Positions 1 to 9,029 of a stretch of 64,000 bases of DNA are shown in pieces. Each line of letters begins with the position of its first letter. The first letter of the stretch is position 1. The notes below the pieces were generated by a model. That model made no database searches and was not told where the DNA came from. It saw nothing but the letters and a program-made list of their open reading frames with translations. The stretch is from contig CP006668.1 in NCBI GenBank assembly GCA_000471925.1, positions 1,612,001-1,676,000 on the forward strand. The letters are read 5' to 3'. The position numbers and the translations under genes are program-made. The stretch is from Ralstonia pickettii DTP0602. Its GTDB lineage: Bacteria; Pseudomonadota; Gammaproteobacteria; Burkholderiales; Burkholderiaceae.

Positions 1-590
1 ATGCCGCGGGTTTCCAGGGTCCTGTCGGTGGGCGCCGCATTGGCTGTGGGGCGCAGCGCCACCTGTGCGCGTCGGGCAAGGTCGCCAGAAACGGCAGCCA
101 GCTGCGCGGCGGACCACGCATCCGTGGCGGCCTCCGCGCGGCCGGCCGTGGCACTGGCCACCACGCGCCAGGCGGCGTAGTCCGTACCCGCGGCACTGGC
201 CGGCGCAGCGGCAAGCAGCCGCCCTTGCGGATCGAGCAACTGCAGGAAATCGAGCCCGTGCGTGCGCCGCGCTTCGGCCAGGATGCCGGGCATGGCGCCG
301 CCGCGGCCAAGGCCATTCACCAGCGCATGCGACCTGGCCTCCTGCAGGACCCGGTCCTCCACACCGCCGACCATATGCTCGAAGTACTCGTGGGCGACCA
401 GCAGGTCGCTGTTGACCTTGTACGTCAGCAGCGCCTGGAACACCCGATCGCCCCATAGCGCCATCAGCAGCAGCAGTGCCACCAGCGCCACCAGCAAGGG
501 CGCGATGACAATGGAGACGAGCTTGGCGCGCAACGAGGCGCGATAACGACGCAGCAGCCCGGCCGGGCCAAGCGGGCGAATGAGGCTCAA
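1..590 (-). CDS. Sensor histidine kinase, N-terminal part (runs off window)
   Basis: Only the first ~196 codons are present; the kinase core lies beyond the window edge. The visible protein has a basic N-terminus, a membrane segment around residues 20-43 rich in Leu/Val/Ala, then an extracytoplasmic region (sequence around VNSDLLVAHEYFEHM) of the kind found in DctB-like sensors. No ATG is near the beginning; the TTG at 588-590 overlaps the stop of the upstream regulator gene by three bases and gives the reading frame its natural start, so translational coupling is likely. Being cotranscribed after a DctD-like regulator, it is most probably the cognate kinase of that regulator. The assignment as a kinase rests on this context plus the membrane/sensor layout, not on catalytic motifs. 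Confidence 0.75.
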   Translation of the reverse strand, partial: MSLIRPLGPAGLLRRYRASLRAKLVSIVIAPLLVALVALLLLMALWGDRVFQALLTYKVNSDLLVAHEYFEHMVGGVEDRVLQEARSHALVNGLGRGGAMPGILAEARRTHGLDFLQLLDPQGRLLAAAPASAAGTDYAAWRVVASATAGRAEAATDAWSAAQLAAVSGDLARRAQVALRPTANAAPTDRTLETRG

Positions 591-1993
591 GGACGCAGGC
601 CCCACTGCAGGCATTTCCGGTCCAGCGTGCGGCGCGAGATGCCCAGCCGGCGCGCGGCTTCCACCCGGTTGCCGCCCTCCGCCGCCAGCACCTGCAGGAT
701 GTGCAGCCGTTCCACCGTCTCCAGCAGCGTGGCTTCATCCGCCGGCGTGGCCGTGCCCTCCCCGGCCGCTGCCAGCAGGCTGGCCTGCGCCGGATCGGCC
801 GGCTGCGCCAGCAGTTCAACCGGGTATTCGCCCAGGATCAAGGCCCGCTCCACCAGGTTGCGCAGTTCGCGCGCATTGCCTGGCCAGTCGTAGCCCTTGA
901 GCAGGCGCGCCAGCGAAGGCGACAGCGGCACCATGGGCAGCCCGAGCTGGGCGGACAACTGCTCCGAGAAATGCTCAGCCAGCGGCACGATGTCTTCCGG
1001 GCGCGTGCGCAACGGCGGGATCGCGACGGATACCACGTCGAGCCGGTAGTACAGGTCCTGGCGGAAGCGCCCGGCGGCGACCTCGTTGGCCAGGTTGCGG
1101 TTGCAGGCCGCGACGATGCGCACGTCCACGGCGATCTCGCGCTCGGTACCGAGCGGCCGGATGCGCCGGTCCTCGATCACCCGCAACAGCTTGGCCTGCA
1201 TGGCCAGTGGCAGCTCCGAGATCTCGTCCAGGAACAGCGTGCCGCCGTCGGCATAGAGGAACAGGCCGTGGCGTGCCCCGGCCGCCCCGGTGAAGGCGCC
1301 CTTGGCGTGGCCGAACAATTCGCTTTCGACGATCTCGGGCGCCATCGCACCGCAATTCAGCGGCACGAACTGGCCCTGCCGGCCGCTGAGCCGATGCAGC
1401 TCGCGCGCCACCACTTCCTTGCCGGTGCCGGACTCGCCCGTCACCAGCACCGTCGACGGCATCGGTGCCACCCGTGCCACCAGCGCCATCACCTTCTTCA
1501 TGGCTTCCGATTCGCCGATGAAGTCCTTGTGGATGGTGTACTTGTCCAGCTCGCGGCGCAGCAGGTAGTTCTCGCGCGCGAGCCGGGTCCGGTCGAAGCA
1601 GCGCCGGATGGCGTTGAGCATCTGGTCGACGCGGAACGGCTTGACGACAAAGTCCGCTGCGCCCGAGCGTAGCGCGGCGATGGCCGTGTCCATGTCGGCG
1701 AAGGCGGTCATCAGGATGACATCGGCGGGGTTGCCGGCTGCGCGCAGCGCCTTGAGCCACTCCATCCCACTGGCACCGGGCAGCGCCACATCCAGCAGGA
1801 TCAGGTCGAAATGGCGTTGCTCCAACAGCGCGGCGCCTGCTTCGGCGCTGTCAGCCGTCACCACGCTGTCCACCTTGCCTTCCAGCGCCCGGGACAGGAA
1901 CGAACGCATGCCGGCCTCGTCGTCCACCACCAGGATCGTGCGGCGCTGCCAGTTGTCGGATTCGGCTGCGTTGGTTTGTCGTTCGCTCATCAC
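587..1993 (-). CDS. Sigma54-dependent response regulator, NtrC/DctD family
   Basis: 468 residues with the complete NtrC-type layout. A receiver domain (about 18-130) has the acidic pair at 24-25, phospho-acceptor Asp68 and Lys118. The AAA+ domain (about 158-385) has Walker A GESGTGKE at 186-193, the sigma54-contacting GAFTGA loop at 232-237 and Walker B GTLFLDE at 251-257. A Fis-type helix-turn-helix closes the protein (about 425-465). Such proteins bind upstream palindromes and drive sigma54 RNA polymerase. The sensor kinase gene follows with overlapping stop/start. The divergent OFA transporter has a sigma54 promoter and two palindromes in the shared intergenic region, so it is the probable target; the ligand is probably a small carboxylate, which is inference. 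Confidence 0.95.
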   Translation of the reverse strand: MMSERQTNAAESDNWQRRTILVVDDEAGMRSFLSRALEGKVDSVVTADSAEAGAALLEQRHFDLILLDVALPGASGMEWLKALRAAGNPADVILMTAFADMDTAIAALRSGAADFVVKPFRVDQMLNAIRRCFDRTRLARENYLLRRELDKYTIHKDFIGESEAMKKVMALVARVAPMPSTVLVTGESGTGKEVVARELHRLSGRQGQFVPLNCGAMAPEIVESELFGHAKGAFTGAAGARHGLFLYADGGTLFLDEISELPLAMQAKLLRVIEDRRIRPLGTEREIAVDVRIVAACNRNLANEVAAGRFRQDLYYRLDVVSVAIPPLRTRPEDIVPLAEHFSEQLSAQLGLPMVPLSPSLARLLKGYDWPGNARELRNLVERALILGEYPVELLAQPADPAQASLLAAAGEGTATPADEATLLETVERLHILQVLAAEGGNRVEAARRLGISRRTLDRKCLQWGLRP

Positions 1994-2100
1994 TTTGGCT
2001 GTTACGGCCCGGTCAGGGCGAAGGAGCAGTCTAGCGACAGTGCGCTATTCGGCAGTATTGGGAGTAAACCGAGCCAGCCTTCGATGCCGCGGCCCGGAGA

Positions 2101-2148
2101 TGGACAGTTTGGCCCGCGCGCCGGGCCGCTGCCTGGACATTTTGTCCA
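2101..2148 (+). promoter_or_regulatory. Two candidate upstream activator sites (palindromes) for the NtrC-type regulator
   Basis: TGGACATTTTGTCCA at 2134-2148 is a perfect palindrome with 6-bp arms and a 3-bp centre. TGGACAGTTTGGCCC at 2101-2115 repeats its left half exactly and its right half partly. The two starts are 33 bp apart, about three helical turns, as expected for cooperative binding of activator dimers. They lie 64-112 bp upstream of a sigma54 promoter. Binding by the adjacent regulator is inferred. Confidence 0.65.
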
Positions 2149-2211
2149 TGGCCTCGCCTCACCGCGCGGGCTACGCGCTGCAAGCCGTTGACGGCAAACG
2201 GAATCCGCCAT

Positions 2212-2227
2212 GGGCATGGCCCTTGCT
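2212..2227 (+). promoter_or_regulatory. Sigma54 (-24/-12) promoter of the OFA transporter
   Basis: The sequence GGGCATGGCCCTTGCT matches the sigma54 consensus TGGCACGN4TTGCW at all but two informative positions, with GG at 2213-2214 and GC at 2225-2226 in the required 11-bp spacing. It is 72 bp upstream of the transporter ATG and downstream of two palindromes, the normal order UAS then -24/-12. Confidence 0.75.
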
Positions 2228-2298
2228 CAACGATGCGCACCCAGCCCATCGCACCCGACGAAAGAAGAGGCTGCCACTTCCAGGTAGGAGACAAGTTC

Positions 2299-3729
2299 AT
2301 GTCATATCCCGCGCAAGCGCAAACGCCATCGCAAAAGTCCCAACACGCATCGCCATCCCGGCCAACGTCGCGGCCGTCGCCCTTCTCCAAAGAAGCCATC
2401 ATCGCCCGTCCCGGCTTCAACCGCTGGATGGTGCCACCTGCCGCGCTGGCGGTGCACCTGTGCATCGGCCAGGCCTACGCCTTCTCGGTCTTCAATGAAC
2501 CGCTGACCCGGATCCTCGGCGTCACGCAATCCGCGCCGGGCGACTGGCAACTGACCACGCTGGGCTGGGTGTTCTCGCTGGCGATCTTCTTCCTGGGCAT
2601 CTCGGCCGCCTTTGCCGGCAAGTGGCTGGAGAAGGTCGGGCCGCGGCGCACCATGTTCACGGCGGCGTGCTGCTTCGGCGGCGGGTTCCTGGTTTCGGCG
2701 CTGGGTATCTGGTTGCACCAGATCTGGCTGCTGTACCTGGGGTACGGCGTGCTGGGAGGGATCGGGCTCGGGCTGGGCTACGTTTCCCCGGTCTCCACGC
2801 TGATCCGCTGGTTCCCGGACCGCCGCGGCATGGCCACCGGGCTGGCGATCATGGGCTTCGGCGGCGGCGCGATGATCGGCGCGCCGCTGTCCGTCGCCCT
2901 GATGAACTACTTCAAGAGCGCAACCAGCGCGGGCGTGGCGCAGACCTTCCTCGTCATGGGCGTGGTCTACTTCATCTCGATGTCGCTTGGCGCGCTGGCC
3001 ATCCGCATCCCTGCCCCGGGCTGGGCGCCCGCGGGCTATGTCCCCACCGCCAAGGCCGGCAAGATGGTCACGCACGCCAACGTGCACATCGACCAGGCGC
3101 TGAAGACGCCGCAGTTCTACCTGCTCTGGCTGATCCTGTTCCTGAACATCACGGCCGGCATCGGCGTGCTGGGCCAGGCGGCCGTGATGATCCAGGAAAC
3201 CTTCAAGGGGAGCATTACCGCCGCGGCCGCGGCCGGCTTCGTCGGGCTGCTCAGCATCGGCAACATGACCGGGCGCTTCCTGTGGAGCTCCGCCAGCGAC
3301 TACTTTGGCCGCAAGACCACCTACGCCATCTTCTTCGCCTGCGGCGCCGCGCTCTACCTGGCCGTGCCGGCCATCGGCGCGTCCGGCAACGTGGCCCTGT
3401 TCGTGGCCTGCTACTTCCTGATCCTGACCATGTATGGCGGCGGCTTCAGCACCATTCCCGCCTACTTGGCCGACATGTTCGGCACGGCCTACGTCGGTGG
3501 CATCCATGGCCGCCTGCTGACCGCCTGGGCCGCCGCCGGTATCGCCGGACCAGCGCTGGTGAACTACATCCGCGAGCACAAGCTGGCATTGGGCGTGCCC
3601 AGGTCAGAGGTCTATGTCGATACCCTGCACATCATGGCGGGCCTGCTGGTGGCGGGCTTCGTCTGCAACCTGCTGATCCGGCCGGTGCATGCGCGGCATC
3701 ACCTGCGCGAAGCGACCAGCGCAGCCTGA
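2299..3729 (+). CDS. OFA-family (oxalate/formate antiporter-like) MFS transporter
   Basis: 476 residues from the ATG at 2299, which follows a TAGGAG ribosome site at 2285-2290; upstream in-frame codons have no such site. About twelve hydrophobic membrane segments are visible. The N-terminal MFS half has GQAYAFSVFN and the GWVFSLAIFFLGISAAFAG stretch typical of the OFA group, and a loop RWFPDRRGMATGLAIMGFG seen in oxalate/formate and monocarboxylate carriers. It should move a small carboxylate across the inner membrane; the substrate cannot be read from sequence. A 40-residue membrane peptide follows in the same operon. Sigma54 control by the divergent two-component system is indicated by promoter elements in the leader. 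Confidence 0.9.
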   Translation: MSYPAQAQTPSQKSQHASPSRPTSRPSPFSKEAIIARPGFNRWMVPPAALAVHLCIGQAYAFSVFNEPLTRILGVTQSAPGDWQLTTLGWVFSLAIFFLGISAAFAGKWLEKVGPRRTMFTAACCFGGGFLVSALGIWLHQIWLLYLGYGVLGGIGLGLGYVSPVSTLIRWFPDRRGMATGLAIMGFGGGAMIGAPLSVALMNYFKSATSAGVAQTFLVMGVVYFISMSLGALAIRIPAPGWAPAGYVPTAKAGKMVTHANVHIDQALKTPQFYLLWLILFLNITAGIGVLGQAAVMIQETFKGSITAAAAAGFVGLLSIGNMTGRFLWSSASDYFGRKTTYAIFFACGAALYLAVPAIGASGNVALFVACYFLILTMYGGGFSTIPAYLADMFGTAYVGGIHGRLLTAWAAAGIAGPALVNYIREHKLALGVPRSEVYVDTLHIMAGLLVAGFVCNLLIRPVHARHHLREATSAA

Positions 3730-3767
3730 ATGCATCCTCTGCCGTCAATACACAGGAACACCCAACC

Positions 3768-3890
3768 ATGCACAACGACCGCACTTTCGGCAAGACCATG
3801 CTGCTGCTCGCGTTCTGGGCCTACGTGCTTATCCCGCTGGGCGCGGGGATCTGGTCGACCCTCGGGAAGGCCATGACCCTGTTTAGCTGA
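3768..3890 (+). CDS. Small subunit of OFA/MFS transporter, 40 residues
   Basis: A 40-residue peptide beginning 38 bp after the transporter. It has a polar start (MHNDRTFGK) and a single membrane segment (about residues 10-28, MLLLAFWAYVLIPLGAGI), then a short amphipathic tail. One-span peptides of this sort are found directly downstream of OFA-type transporters and are annotated as MFS transporter small subunits. The gene context and the single-span shape support that call. Its role, presumably stability or activity of the carrier, is inference. Confidence 0.75.
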   Translation: MHNDRTFGKTMLLLAFWAYVLIPLGAGIWSTLGKAMTLFS

Positions 3891-3948
3891 GCACCCGCGC
3901 CGGGCCCCGGATCGTCGATACGGCGGGGTCCATCCATGACTGTGATCC

Positions 3949-3988
3949 TGTGCAATCGCGCCATCTGTACTGGTGGCGCGATTGCGCA
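3949..3988 (+). terminator. Strong hairpin downstream of the OFA transporter operon
   Basis: GCAATCGCGCCA at 3952-3963 is exactly complementary to TGGCGCGATTGC at 3974-3985 around a 10-nt loop, and three more pairs (one wobble) extend the stem to 15. No T-run follows, so it may act as a terminator with help from Rho, protect the 3' end, or be a leader element of cioA, which begins 147 bp later. Confidence 0.5.
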
Positions 3989-4082
3989 TGGCAAGTGCGG
4001 CTCACCAACGCAAACTGAGCTTCAGCGGTTGCGCCAGAACTGTATCCCTCGCAGGCAGGCTGTCATCCGTACATTGTCCGTA

Positions 4083-4096
4083 GTGTCGCGCGACAC
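4083..4096. promoter_or_regulatory. 14-bp perfect palindrome upstream of cioA
   Basis: GTGTCGCGCGACAC is a perfect inverted repeat ending 38 bp before the cioA start codon. Position and symmetry suggest an operator for a dimeric regulator. The cognate regulator is not identifiable in this window. Confidence 0.45.
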
Positions 4097-4134
4097 GCCG
4101 TCGTGCCGGCGGCAACCCCACGGAGAGCACATCG

Positions 4135-5583
4135 ATGCACGGACTCACAGCGCTGGAACTCGCTCGAATCCAGTTCGGATTCACGGTTTCCTTTCACATC
4201 CTTTTTCCTGCCATCACGATCGGGCTGGCATGTTTCCTGGCGTTCCTGGAAGCGCGCTGGCTGCGCACCCAGGACACCGTATACCGGACCCTGTACCAGT
4301 TCTGGATCAAGATCTTCGCCCTGAACTTCGGCATGGGGGTCGTTTCCGGCCTGGTCATGGCCTATGAGTTCGGCACCAACTGGTCGTTCTTCTCGCAGTT
4401 TGCCGGGGGCATCACCGGCCCGCTGCTGACCTACGAGGTGCTGACCGCCTTCTTCCTGGAAGCGGGTTTCCTCGGCGTGATGCTGTTCGGCTGGAGCCGC
4501 GTCGGTCCGGGGCTGCATTTCTTCTCCACCGTGATGGTCGCGCTCGGCACCATCATTTCCTCCACCTGGATCCTGGCTTCCAACAGCTGGATGCATACGC
4601 CCGCGGGCTACGCCATCGTCGCCGGCAAGGTGGTGCCTACCGACTGGCTGGCCGTGATCTTCAATCCCTCGTTCCCCTACCGCCTCGCGCACATGGTCAT
4701 CGCCGCGCTGCTGTCCACGGCACTGTTCGTGGCGGCATCCTCGGCCTGGCAGTTGCTGCACGACCGCGCCGTACCCGCCGCCCGCACGATGCTGTCGATG
4801 GCGCTGTGGATGGTGCTGGTCACGGCGCCGCTGCAGGCGGTGGTGGGCGACGCCCACGGCCTGAACACGCTGGAGCACCAGCCCGCCAAGATCGCGGCGC
4901 TGGAGGGGCACTGGAACACCGCCGCCAGGGACGACAAGGGCGGGTTTCCGCTGATCGTCTTCGGCATCCCGGACATGGAACGCGAGGAAACGCGCTACGC
5001 CATCGAGATCCCGCGCCTTGGCAGCCTGATCCTCACACACAGCCTTGACGGGCAGATCCGCGGCCTGAAGGACTTCCCGAAGGAAGACCGCCCCAATGCC
5101 ACCGTGCTGTTCTTCACCTTCCGCGCCATGGTCGGCCTGGGCGTGCTGATGATCCTGTTCGGCCTGCTTGGATGGGTACTGCGCCGCAACGGCGTCGTGT
5201 ACCGGTCCCGCGCGTTCCTGCGGTTCGCCGTGCTGATGGGGCCCACCGGCCTGATCGCGCTGCTGGCCGGCTGGATGACCACCGAGATCGGCCGCCAGCC
5301 GTGGGTGATCTATGGACTGATGCGCACCAGCGATGCCGTTTCCGCGCATGCGGCGGGCCCGGTCGCGCTGTCGCTGGCGCTGTTCGTGGTGGTCTATTTC
5401 ATCGTCTTCGGCGTGGGCATCCGCTACATGCTCAAGCTGGCGAGCGCCGGCCCCGTGGCTGACCCGCACCCGCACGAAGTGCCGCCTTCCTACGGGCCGG
5501 GCAGCCTCGGTGCCGCTCCTGCCGCCATCACCGCGGCTTCCGCATCCAGCGCCATGGCCCCGCACGGCCAGCGCAAATTCTGA
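4135..5583 (+). CDS. cioA: Cyanide-insensitive-type cytochrome bd quinol oxidase, subunit I
   Basis: 482-residue membrane subunit that binds the three hemes and oxidises quinol. Expected ligands are visible: His21 (first helix, SFHILFP), His186 (PYRLAHM) and Met332 (FRAMVG), with conserved acidic residues Glu101 and Glu109. The quinol loop is short compared with E. coli CydA, and the GRQPW motif at 386-390 replaces GRNPW. Both are hallmarks of the cyanide-insensitive CioA branch. Subunit II follows after 13 bp, then a DUF2474 peptide, giving the standard cioABC arrangement. A palindrome sits in the leader. It would allow respiration at low oxygen or when heme-copper oxidases are inhibited. 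Confidence 0.93.
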   Translation: MHGLTALELARIQFGFTVSFHILFPAITIGLACFLAFLEARWLRTQDTVYRTLYQFWIKIFALNFGMGVVSGLVMAYEFGTNWSFFSQFAGGITGPLLTYEVLTAFFLEAGFLGVMLFGWSRVGPGLHFFSTVMVALGTIISSTWILASNSWMHTPAGYAIVAGKVVPTDWLAVIFNPSFPYRLAHMVIAALLSTALFVAASSAWQLLHDRAVPAARTMLSMALWMVLVTAPLQAVVGDAHGLNTLEHQPAKIAALEGHWNTAARDDKGGFPLIVFGIPDMEREETRYAIEIPRLGSLILTHSLDGQIRGLKDFPKEDRPNATVLFFTFRAMVGLGVLMILFGLLGWVLRRNGVVYRSRAFLRFAVLMGPTGLIALLAGWMTTEIGRQPWVIYGLMRTSDAVSAHAAGPVALSLALFVVVYFIVFGVGIRYMLKLASAGPVADPHPHEVPPSYGPGSLGAAPAAITAASASSAMAPHGQRKF

Positions 5584-5596
5584 ACAGGTGATCGAC

Positions 5597-6604
5597 ATGG
5601 GCATCAATCTTCCCGTTATCTGGGCCGGCCTGATCTTCTTCGGCGTGATGATGTACGTCATCATGGACGGATTCGACCTTGGCATCGGCATTCTTTTTCC
5701 CTTCGTCGGCGACCGTTATGACCGCGACGTCATGATGAATACCGTGGCGCCGGTCTGGGACGGCAACGAGACCTGGCTGGTGCTCGGGGGCGCGGCGCTG
5801 CTCGGTGCCTTCCCGCTGGCGTATTCGGTGCTGCTGAGCGCGTTCTACCTGCCGCTGATGTTCATGCTGCTCGGCCTGATTTTCCGCGGCGTGGCCTTCG
5901 AGTTCCGCTTCAAGGCCAGCGACCGCAGCCGCCCCTGGTGGGATGCCGCCTTCACGTGGGGCTCGGTGGTCGCCGCGTTCTTCCAGGGCGTGACGCTGGG
6001 CGCCTACATCGACGGCATTGCCATGCAAGGCACCACCTACACCGGCGGCGCGCTCGACTGGCTGGCGCCGTTCCCCATCTTCGCGGGCGTGGGCGTGGTG
6101 ATCACCTACGCTTTCCTCGGGGTCACATGGCTCATCATGAAGACCGAGGGCCGGCTGCAATGGACCATGCTGCGCGTGACCAACGTGCTGACGGGCGTGA
6201 TGCTGGCGATGATCGCGGCCGTGAGTGTGTGGACACCCCTGACCCACCCCGAAATCGCGCAACGCTGGTTCGCGCTGCCCAACCTGTTCTTCTTCCTGCC
6301 GGTGCCGCTGCTGGTGCTGGCCTCGGCCGCCGGCATCTACCGGGCCCTGCGCAGCCGCCCGAACGTGTCGCCATTCCTGTACGCGCTGCTGATGATCTTC
6401 ATGGGCTATACCGGGCTAGCCATCAGCGTCTGGCCCAACATCATCCCGCCGTCGATCTCGATCTGGGATGCATCGTCCGCCCCGCAAAGCCAGGGCTTCG
6501 CACTGGTCGGCACCCTGTTCATCGTGCCGATCATCCTGGCCTACACGTCCTGGTCCTATTACGTGTTCCGCGGCAAGGTCAAGCGCGGGGAGGGGTACCA
6601 CTGA
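5597..6604 (+). CDS. cioB: Cyanide-insensitive-type cytochrome bd quinol oxidase, subunit II
   Basis: 335 residues from the ATG at 5597. The N-terminus has the CydB/CioB signature VMMYVIMDGFDLGIG (about 17-31), followed by GDRYDRDVMMNTVAPVWDGN with the conserved Trp-Asp-Gly-Asn, and about eight membrane segments. The protein supports heme insertion and complex stability next to subunit I. Its stop TGA shares bases with the ATG of the next small gene (6602-6606), so the third subunit is translationally coupled. Confidence 0.93.
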   Translation: MGINLPVIWAGLIFFGVMMYVIMDGFDLGIGILFPFVGDRYDRDVMMNTVAPVWDGNETWLVLGGAALLGAFPLAYSVLLSAFYLPLMFMLLGLIFRGVAFEFRFKASDRSRPWWDAAFTWGSVVAAFFQGVTLGAYIDGIAMQGTTYTGGALDWLAPFPIFAGVGVVITYAFLGVTWLIMKTEGRLQWTMLRVTNVLTGVMLAMIAAVSVWTPLTHPEIAQRWFALPNLFFFLPVPLLVLASAAGIYRALRSRPNVSPFLYALLMIFMGYTGLAISVWPNIIPPSISIWDASSAPQSQGFALVGTLFIVPIILAYTSWSYYVFRGKVKRGEGYH

Positions 6605-6741
6605 TGGCCAGGATCCTGCGCGCACGGCTGGCGGCCCGCCTTGGCTGGCTGCTGGCACTCTGGCTGGCGGGCGTGGGCACGGTCTTCGCCTGCGCCAGCC
6701 TGATGCGGCTGGCGATGCGCGCGGCCGGGCTGGCCAGCTGA
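6604..6741 (+). CDS. DUF2474-type small subunit of the bd oxidase
   Basis: 45-residue peptide whose ATG overlaps the cioB stop by one base. It starts with several arginines (MARILRARLAARLGW) and contains one membrane helix (about 14-33). Peptides of the DUF2474 family occupy this position after cioAB and are functional analogues of CydX. Size, position and the Arg-rich start followed by GWLLALWLAGV fit that family. The gene ends 4 bp before the efflux gene, so it may be cotranscribed with the following efflux operon. Confidence 0.8.
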   Translation: MARILRARLAARLGWLLALWLAGVGTVFACASLMRLAMRAAGLAS

Positions 6742-6745
6742 AGCC

Positions 6746-8830
6746 ATGCCGCTCTCCCGTGCCACGCTGCCCGCGCGCAATGCGCGCAGCATGCTCGACT
6801 TGCTCGCGTCAGCTTGCGCGGGCAGCCCGGGTCCCTTGCCGTGGATGCATTCGCTGAAGGTGTTCGGCGCCGCGATGCTGGCGCTCTACGTGGCGCTGGC
6901 GCTCGGCCTGCCGCGGCCCTACTGGGCCATGGCCACGGTCTACCTGGTGTCCAGCCCGCTGGCCGGCGCCACCCATGCCAAGGGCACCTACCGCGTCATC
7001 GGTACGCTGCTGGGCGCCGTGTGCGCGGTGGCGCTGGTGCCATTGATGGTCGACGAACCCGTGCTGCTGATGGCGGCGATCGCGTGCTGGACCGGCACTC
7101 TGCTCTACCTGTCCTTGCTGGAACCGGCGCCGCGCAACTACATCTGCCTGCTGGCCGCGTATACGCTGCCGATCGTGGCACTGCCGACGGTATCCAACCC
7201 GGCGAGCGTCTTCGACATGGCGCTTGCCCGCATCGAGGAAATCGTGATCGGCATCGTCTGCGCCAGCGTGGTCAGCGCGGTGGTGTTTCCCGCCAGAACG
7301 ACGCCGGCGCTGGCCGCGCGCGCCGGCGCCTGGCTGGTCCACGCCTCGCGCTGGGTCAGCGACATGCTGGTCGCCGGTGCGAGTGCGGCGCAGCGCCATG
7401 ACAGCTTTAGCCTGCTTGCCGCCGATATCCTGGCGATGGAAACACAGATTGCCCAGCTGTCTTATGAATCCGACGGCGCAGCGACACTGCGGCGCGCACG
7501 GGCCCTGCACCAGCGCATGACGGCCATGCTGCCGCTGGTGCTGGCACTTGCCGATGCTGCCAGCGCCTTGCGCCGGCATCCCGCGGGCATGCCCGACACC
7601 GTCGCGCAGCGAATGCGCGCCACCTTGGCATGGATCGCCGGCGACCAAGGCGCGTGCCGGCCTGTCCCTTTCCCCTATGCGCCGGGCACGGCACAGACCG
7701 AGCCCGCGGACTGGCACGCACAGCTGGTCACGGCTACCAGTACCTACCTCGATGAGCTGACCGACCTCTGGCACGACTGCCGCCTGCTGCAGGCCAGCCT
7801 GCGCCAGGGCGGGAACGAGCCCGCCGCCCTGCGCTATCGCGTGGAACCCGCCGGCCAGGCACGGCACCATGATCACGCCCGGCTGCTAATCCGCGCTGCC
7901 ACGGCTGGCACGGCCACGTTCGTGGCGGGCCTGCTGTGGATGGTGTCGGGCTGGCAGGACGGCGCCGGCCCGGTCGGCCTGGCCGCCCTCGCCAGTTGCT
8001 TCATTGCCACCACCGAGGAGCCGCGGCTGGTTGCCGGCCGGGTAATCGCCTGGAGCGTCGCCTGTACGCTGCTGTCCTGGTATTACCAGTTCGTGGTGCT
8101 GGCGCTGGCGCATGACTTTGGCTCGCTGGCCGCCCTGCTGTTCGGCCCCTACCTGTTCATCGGCGCGATGACGACGCAGCCGCGCTTCGCGCTGTTCGGG
8201 GTGTTGCTGGCGGTCACGGCGGCGTCGTTCCCAGGGCCGCAGCACCTGGATGCCGCCAGTTTTGCGAACATCTTCAACAGCAGCCTGGCGAGCCTGGCAG
8301 CGCTGGCCTTCGCCGCATGGTGGGCCGTGCTGATGCAACCCTTCGGCCAGCAGCTGGTGGCGTACCGGCTGGCCAGGGCCAACTGGGACGAGATCGCGCT
8401 GGCCGCGCATCCGCGCGCGCCAGTCAACAGCGCCCGGCTGCGCGGGCGCATGCTGGACCGGCTGCTGCGCCAGTGGCCACCATTGACACGCCGGAATAGT
8501 CCGACTGGCAAGCAGGCCGACAGCGCCGTCGCCGACTTCCTGGTCGAGTCCGCCGCGCTCGCGCTGCGGCGCGCCTGCGCAACCCTGCCGGCGCCGCGCA
8601 GGCGCGCCGTGGAGCGGGTGCTGGCAGGCGTCGCGCGCCACTACCGCCAGTCCGCGCGCGCGGGCCATGCCTCCACGCCCGCGCCGGCCCTGGCCGCGCA
8701 GGTCGAAGCAGCCTTCGCGGCACTGCCCGCGACGGGGCACGGCAGCCTCCGCCCGACGCTGGCGGCGCTCGCCACCATCCGGCTTGCCCTGTACCCACAG
8801 ACCGACGGAGACCGCCATGCACGCCACTGA
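6746..8830 (+). CDS. FUSC-family efflux membrane protein (AaeB-like)
   Basis: 694 residues in two similar halves, each with a cluster of membrane segments followed by a soluble helical region. The first membrane block (about 30-190) contains GLPRPYWAMATVYLVSSPLAGATHAKGTYRVIGTLLGA in spirit with the FUSC/AaeB signature; a second block covers about 390-540. This family exports aromatic acids and similar compounds together with an HlyD-type adaptor. The gene overlaps the DUF1656 gene by 14 bp, and the adaptor gene follows, the usual FUSC-DUF1656-HlyD order. An internal ATG at 6791 is an alternative start. Substrate not determinable. Confidence 0.88.
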   Translation: MPLSRATLPARNARSMLDLLASACAGSPGPLPWMHSLKVFGAAMLALYVALALGLPRPYWAMATVYLVSSPLAGATHAKGTYRVIGTLLGAVCAVALVPLMVDEPVLLMAAIACWTGTLLYLSLLEPAPRNYICLLAAYTLPIVALPTVSNPASVFDMALARIEEIVIGIVCASVVSAVVFPARTTPALAARAGAWLVHASRWVSDMLVAGASAAQRHDSFSLLAADILAMETQIAQLSYESDGAATLRRARALHQRMTAMLPLVLALADAASALRRHPAGMPDTVAQRMRATLAWIAGDQGACRPVPFPYAPGTAQTEPADWHAQLVTATSTYLDELTDLWHDCRLLQASLRQGGNEPAALRYRVEPAGQARHHDHARLLIRAATAGTATFVAGLLWMVSGWQDGAGPVGLAALASCFIATTEEPRLVAGRVIAWSVACTLLSWYYQFVVLALAHDFGSLAALLFGPYLFIGAMTTQPRFALFGVLLAVTAASFPGPQHLDAASFANIFNSSLASLAALAFAAWWAVLMQPFGQQLVAYRLARANWDEIALAAHPRAPVNSARLRGRMLDRLLRQWPPLTRRNSPTGKQADSAVADFLVESAALALRRACATLPAPRRRAVERVLAGVARHYRQSARAGHASTPAPALAAQVEAAFAALPATGHGSLRPTLAALATIRLALYPQTDGDRHARH

Positions 8831-9029
8831 GTTCGACCTGTACGGCGTATTCGTGCCGGCCACCGTGGTGTGGATGCTGGCCGCGTTCGCCATCACCGCC
8901 GGCGTGCGCGCCATGCTCGCCCGGATCGGCTTTTACCGCATCGTGTGGCACCGGTCCCTGTTCAATTTTTCGCTCTACATCCTCGTACTCGGCGCGATCG
9001 TCGCGCTCGTCTGGCAGGCTCTATCATGA
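8817..9029 (+). CDS. DUF1656 inner-membrane protein (AaeX-like)
   Basis: 70-residue protein with two membrane segments (about 12-30 and 48-67). It starts with a short EFDLYGVFVP sequence typical of the DUF1656/AaeX family. Overlap with the FUSC gene upstream (14 bp) and the HlyD-type gene downstream (ATGA overlap at 9026-9029) ties all three into one transcript. Its biochemical role in the efflux complex is not established. Confidence 0.88.
   Translation: MHATEFDLYGVFVPATVVWMLAAFAITAGVRAMLARIGFYRIVWHRSLFNFSLYILVLGAIVALVWQALS

Noticed and set aside
4063..5691. Long minus-strand frame over cioA
   Set aside because: Arg/Gly/His-rich low-complexity translation antisense to a clear bd oxidase gene, no domain.
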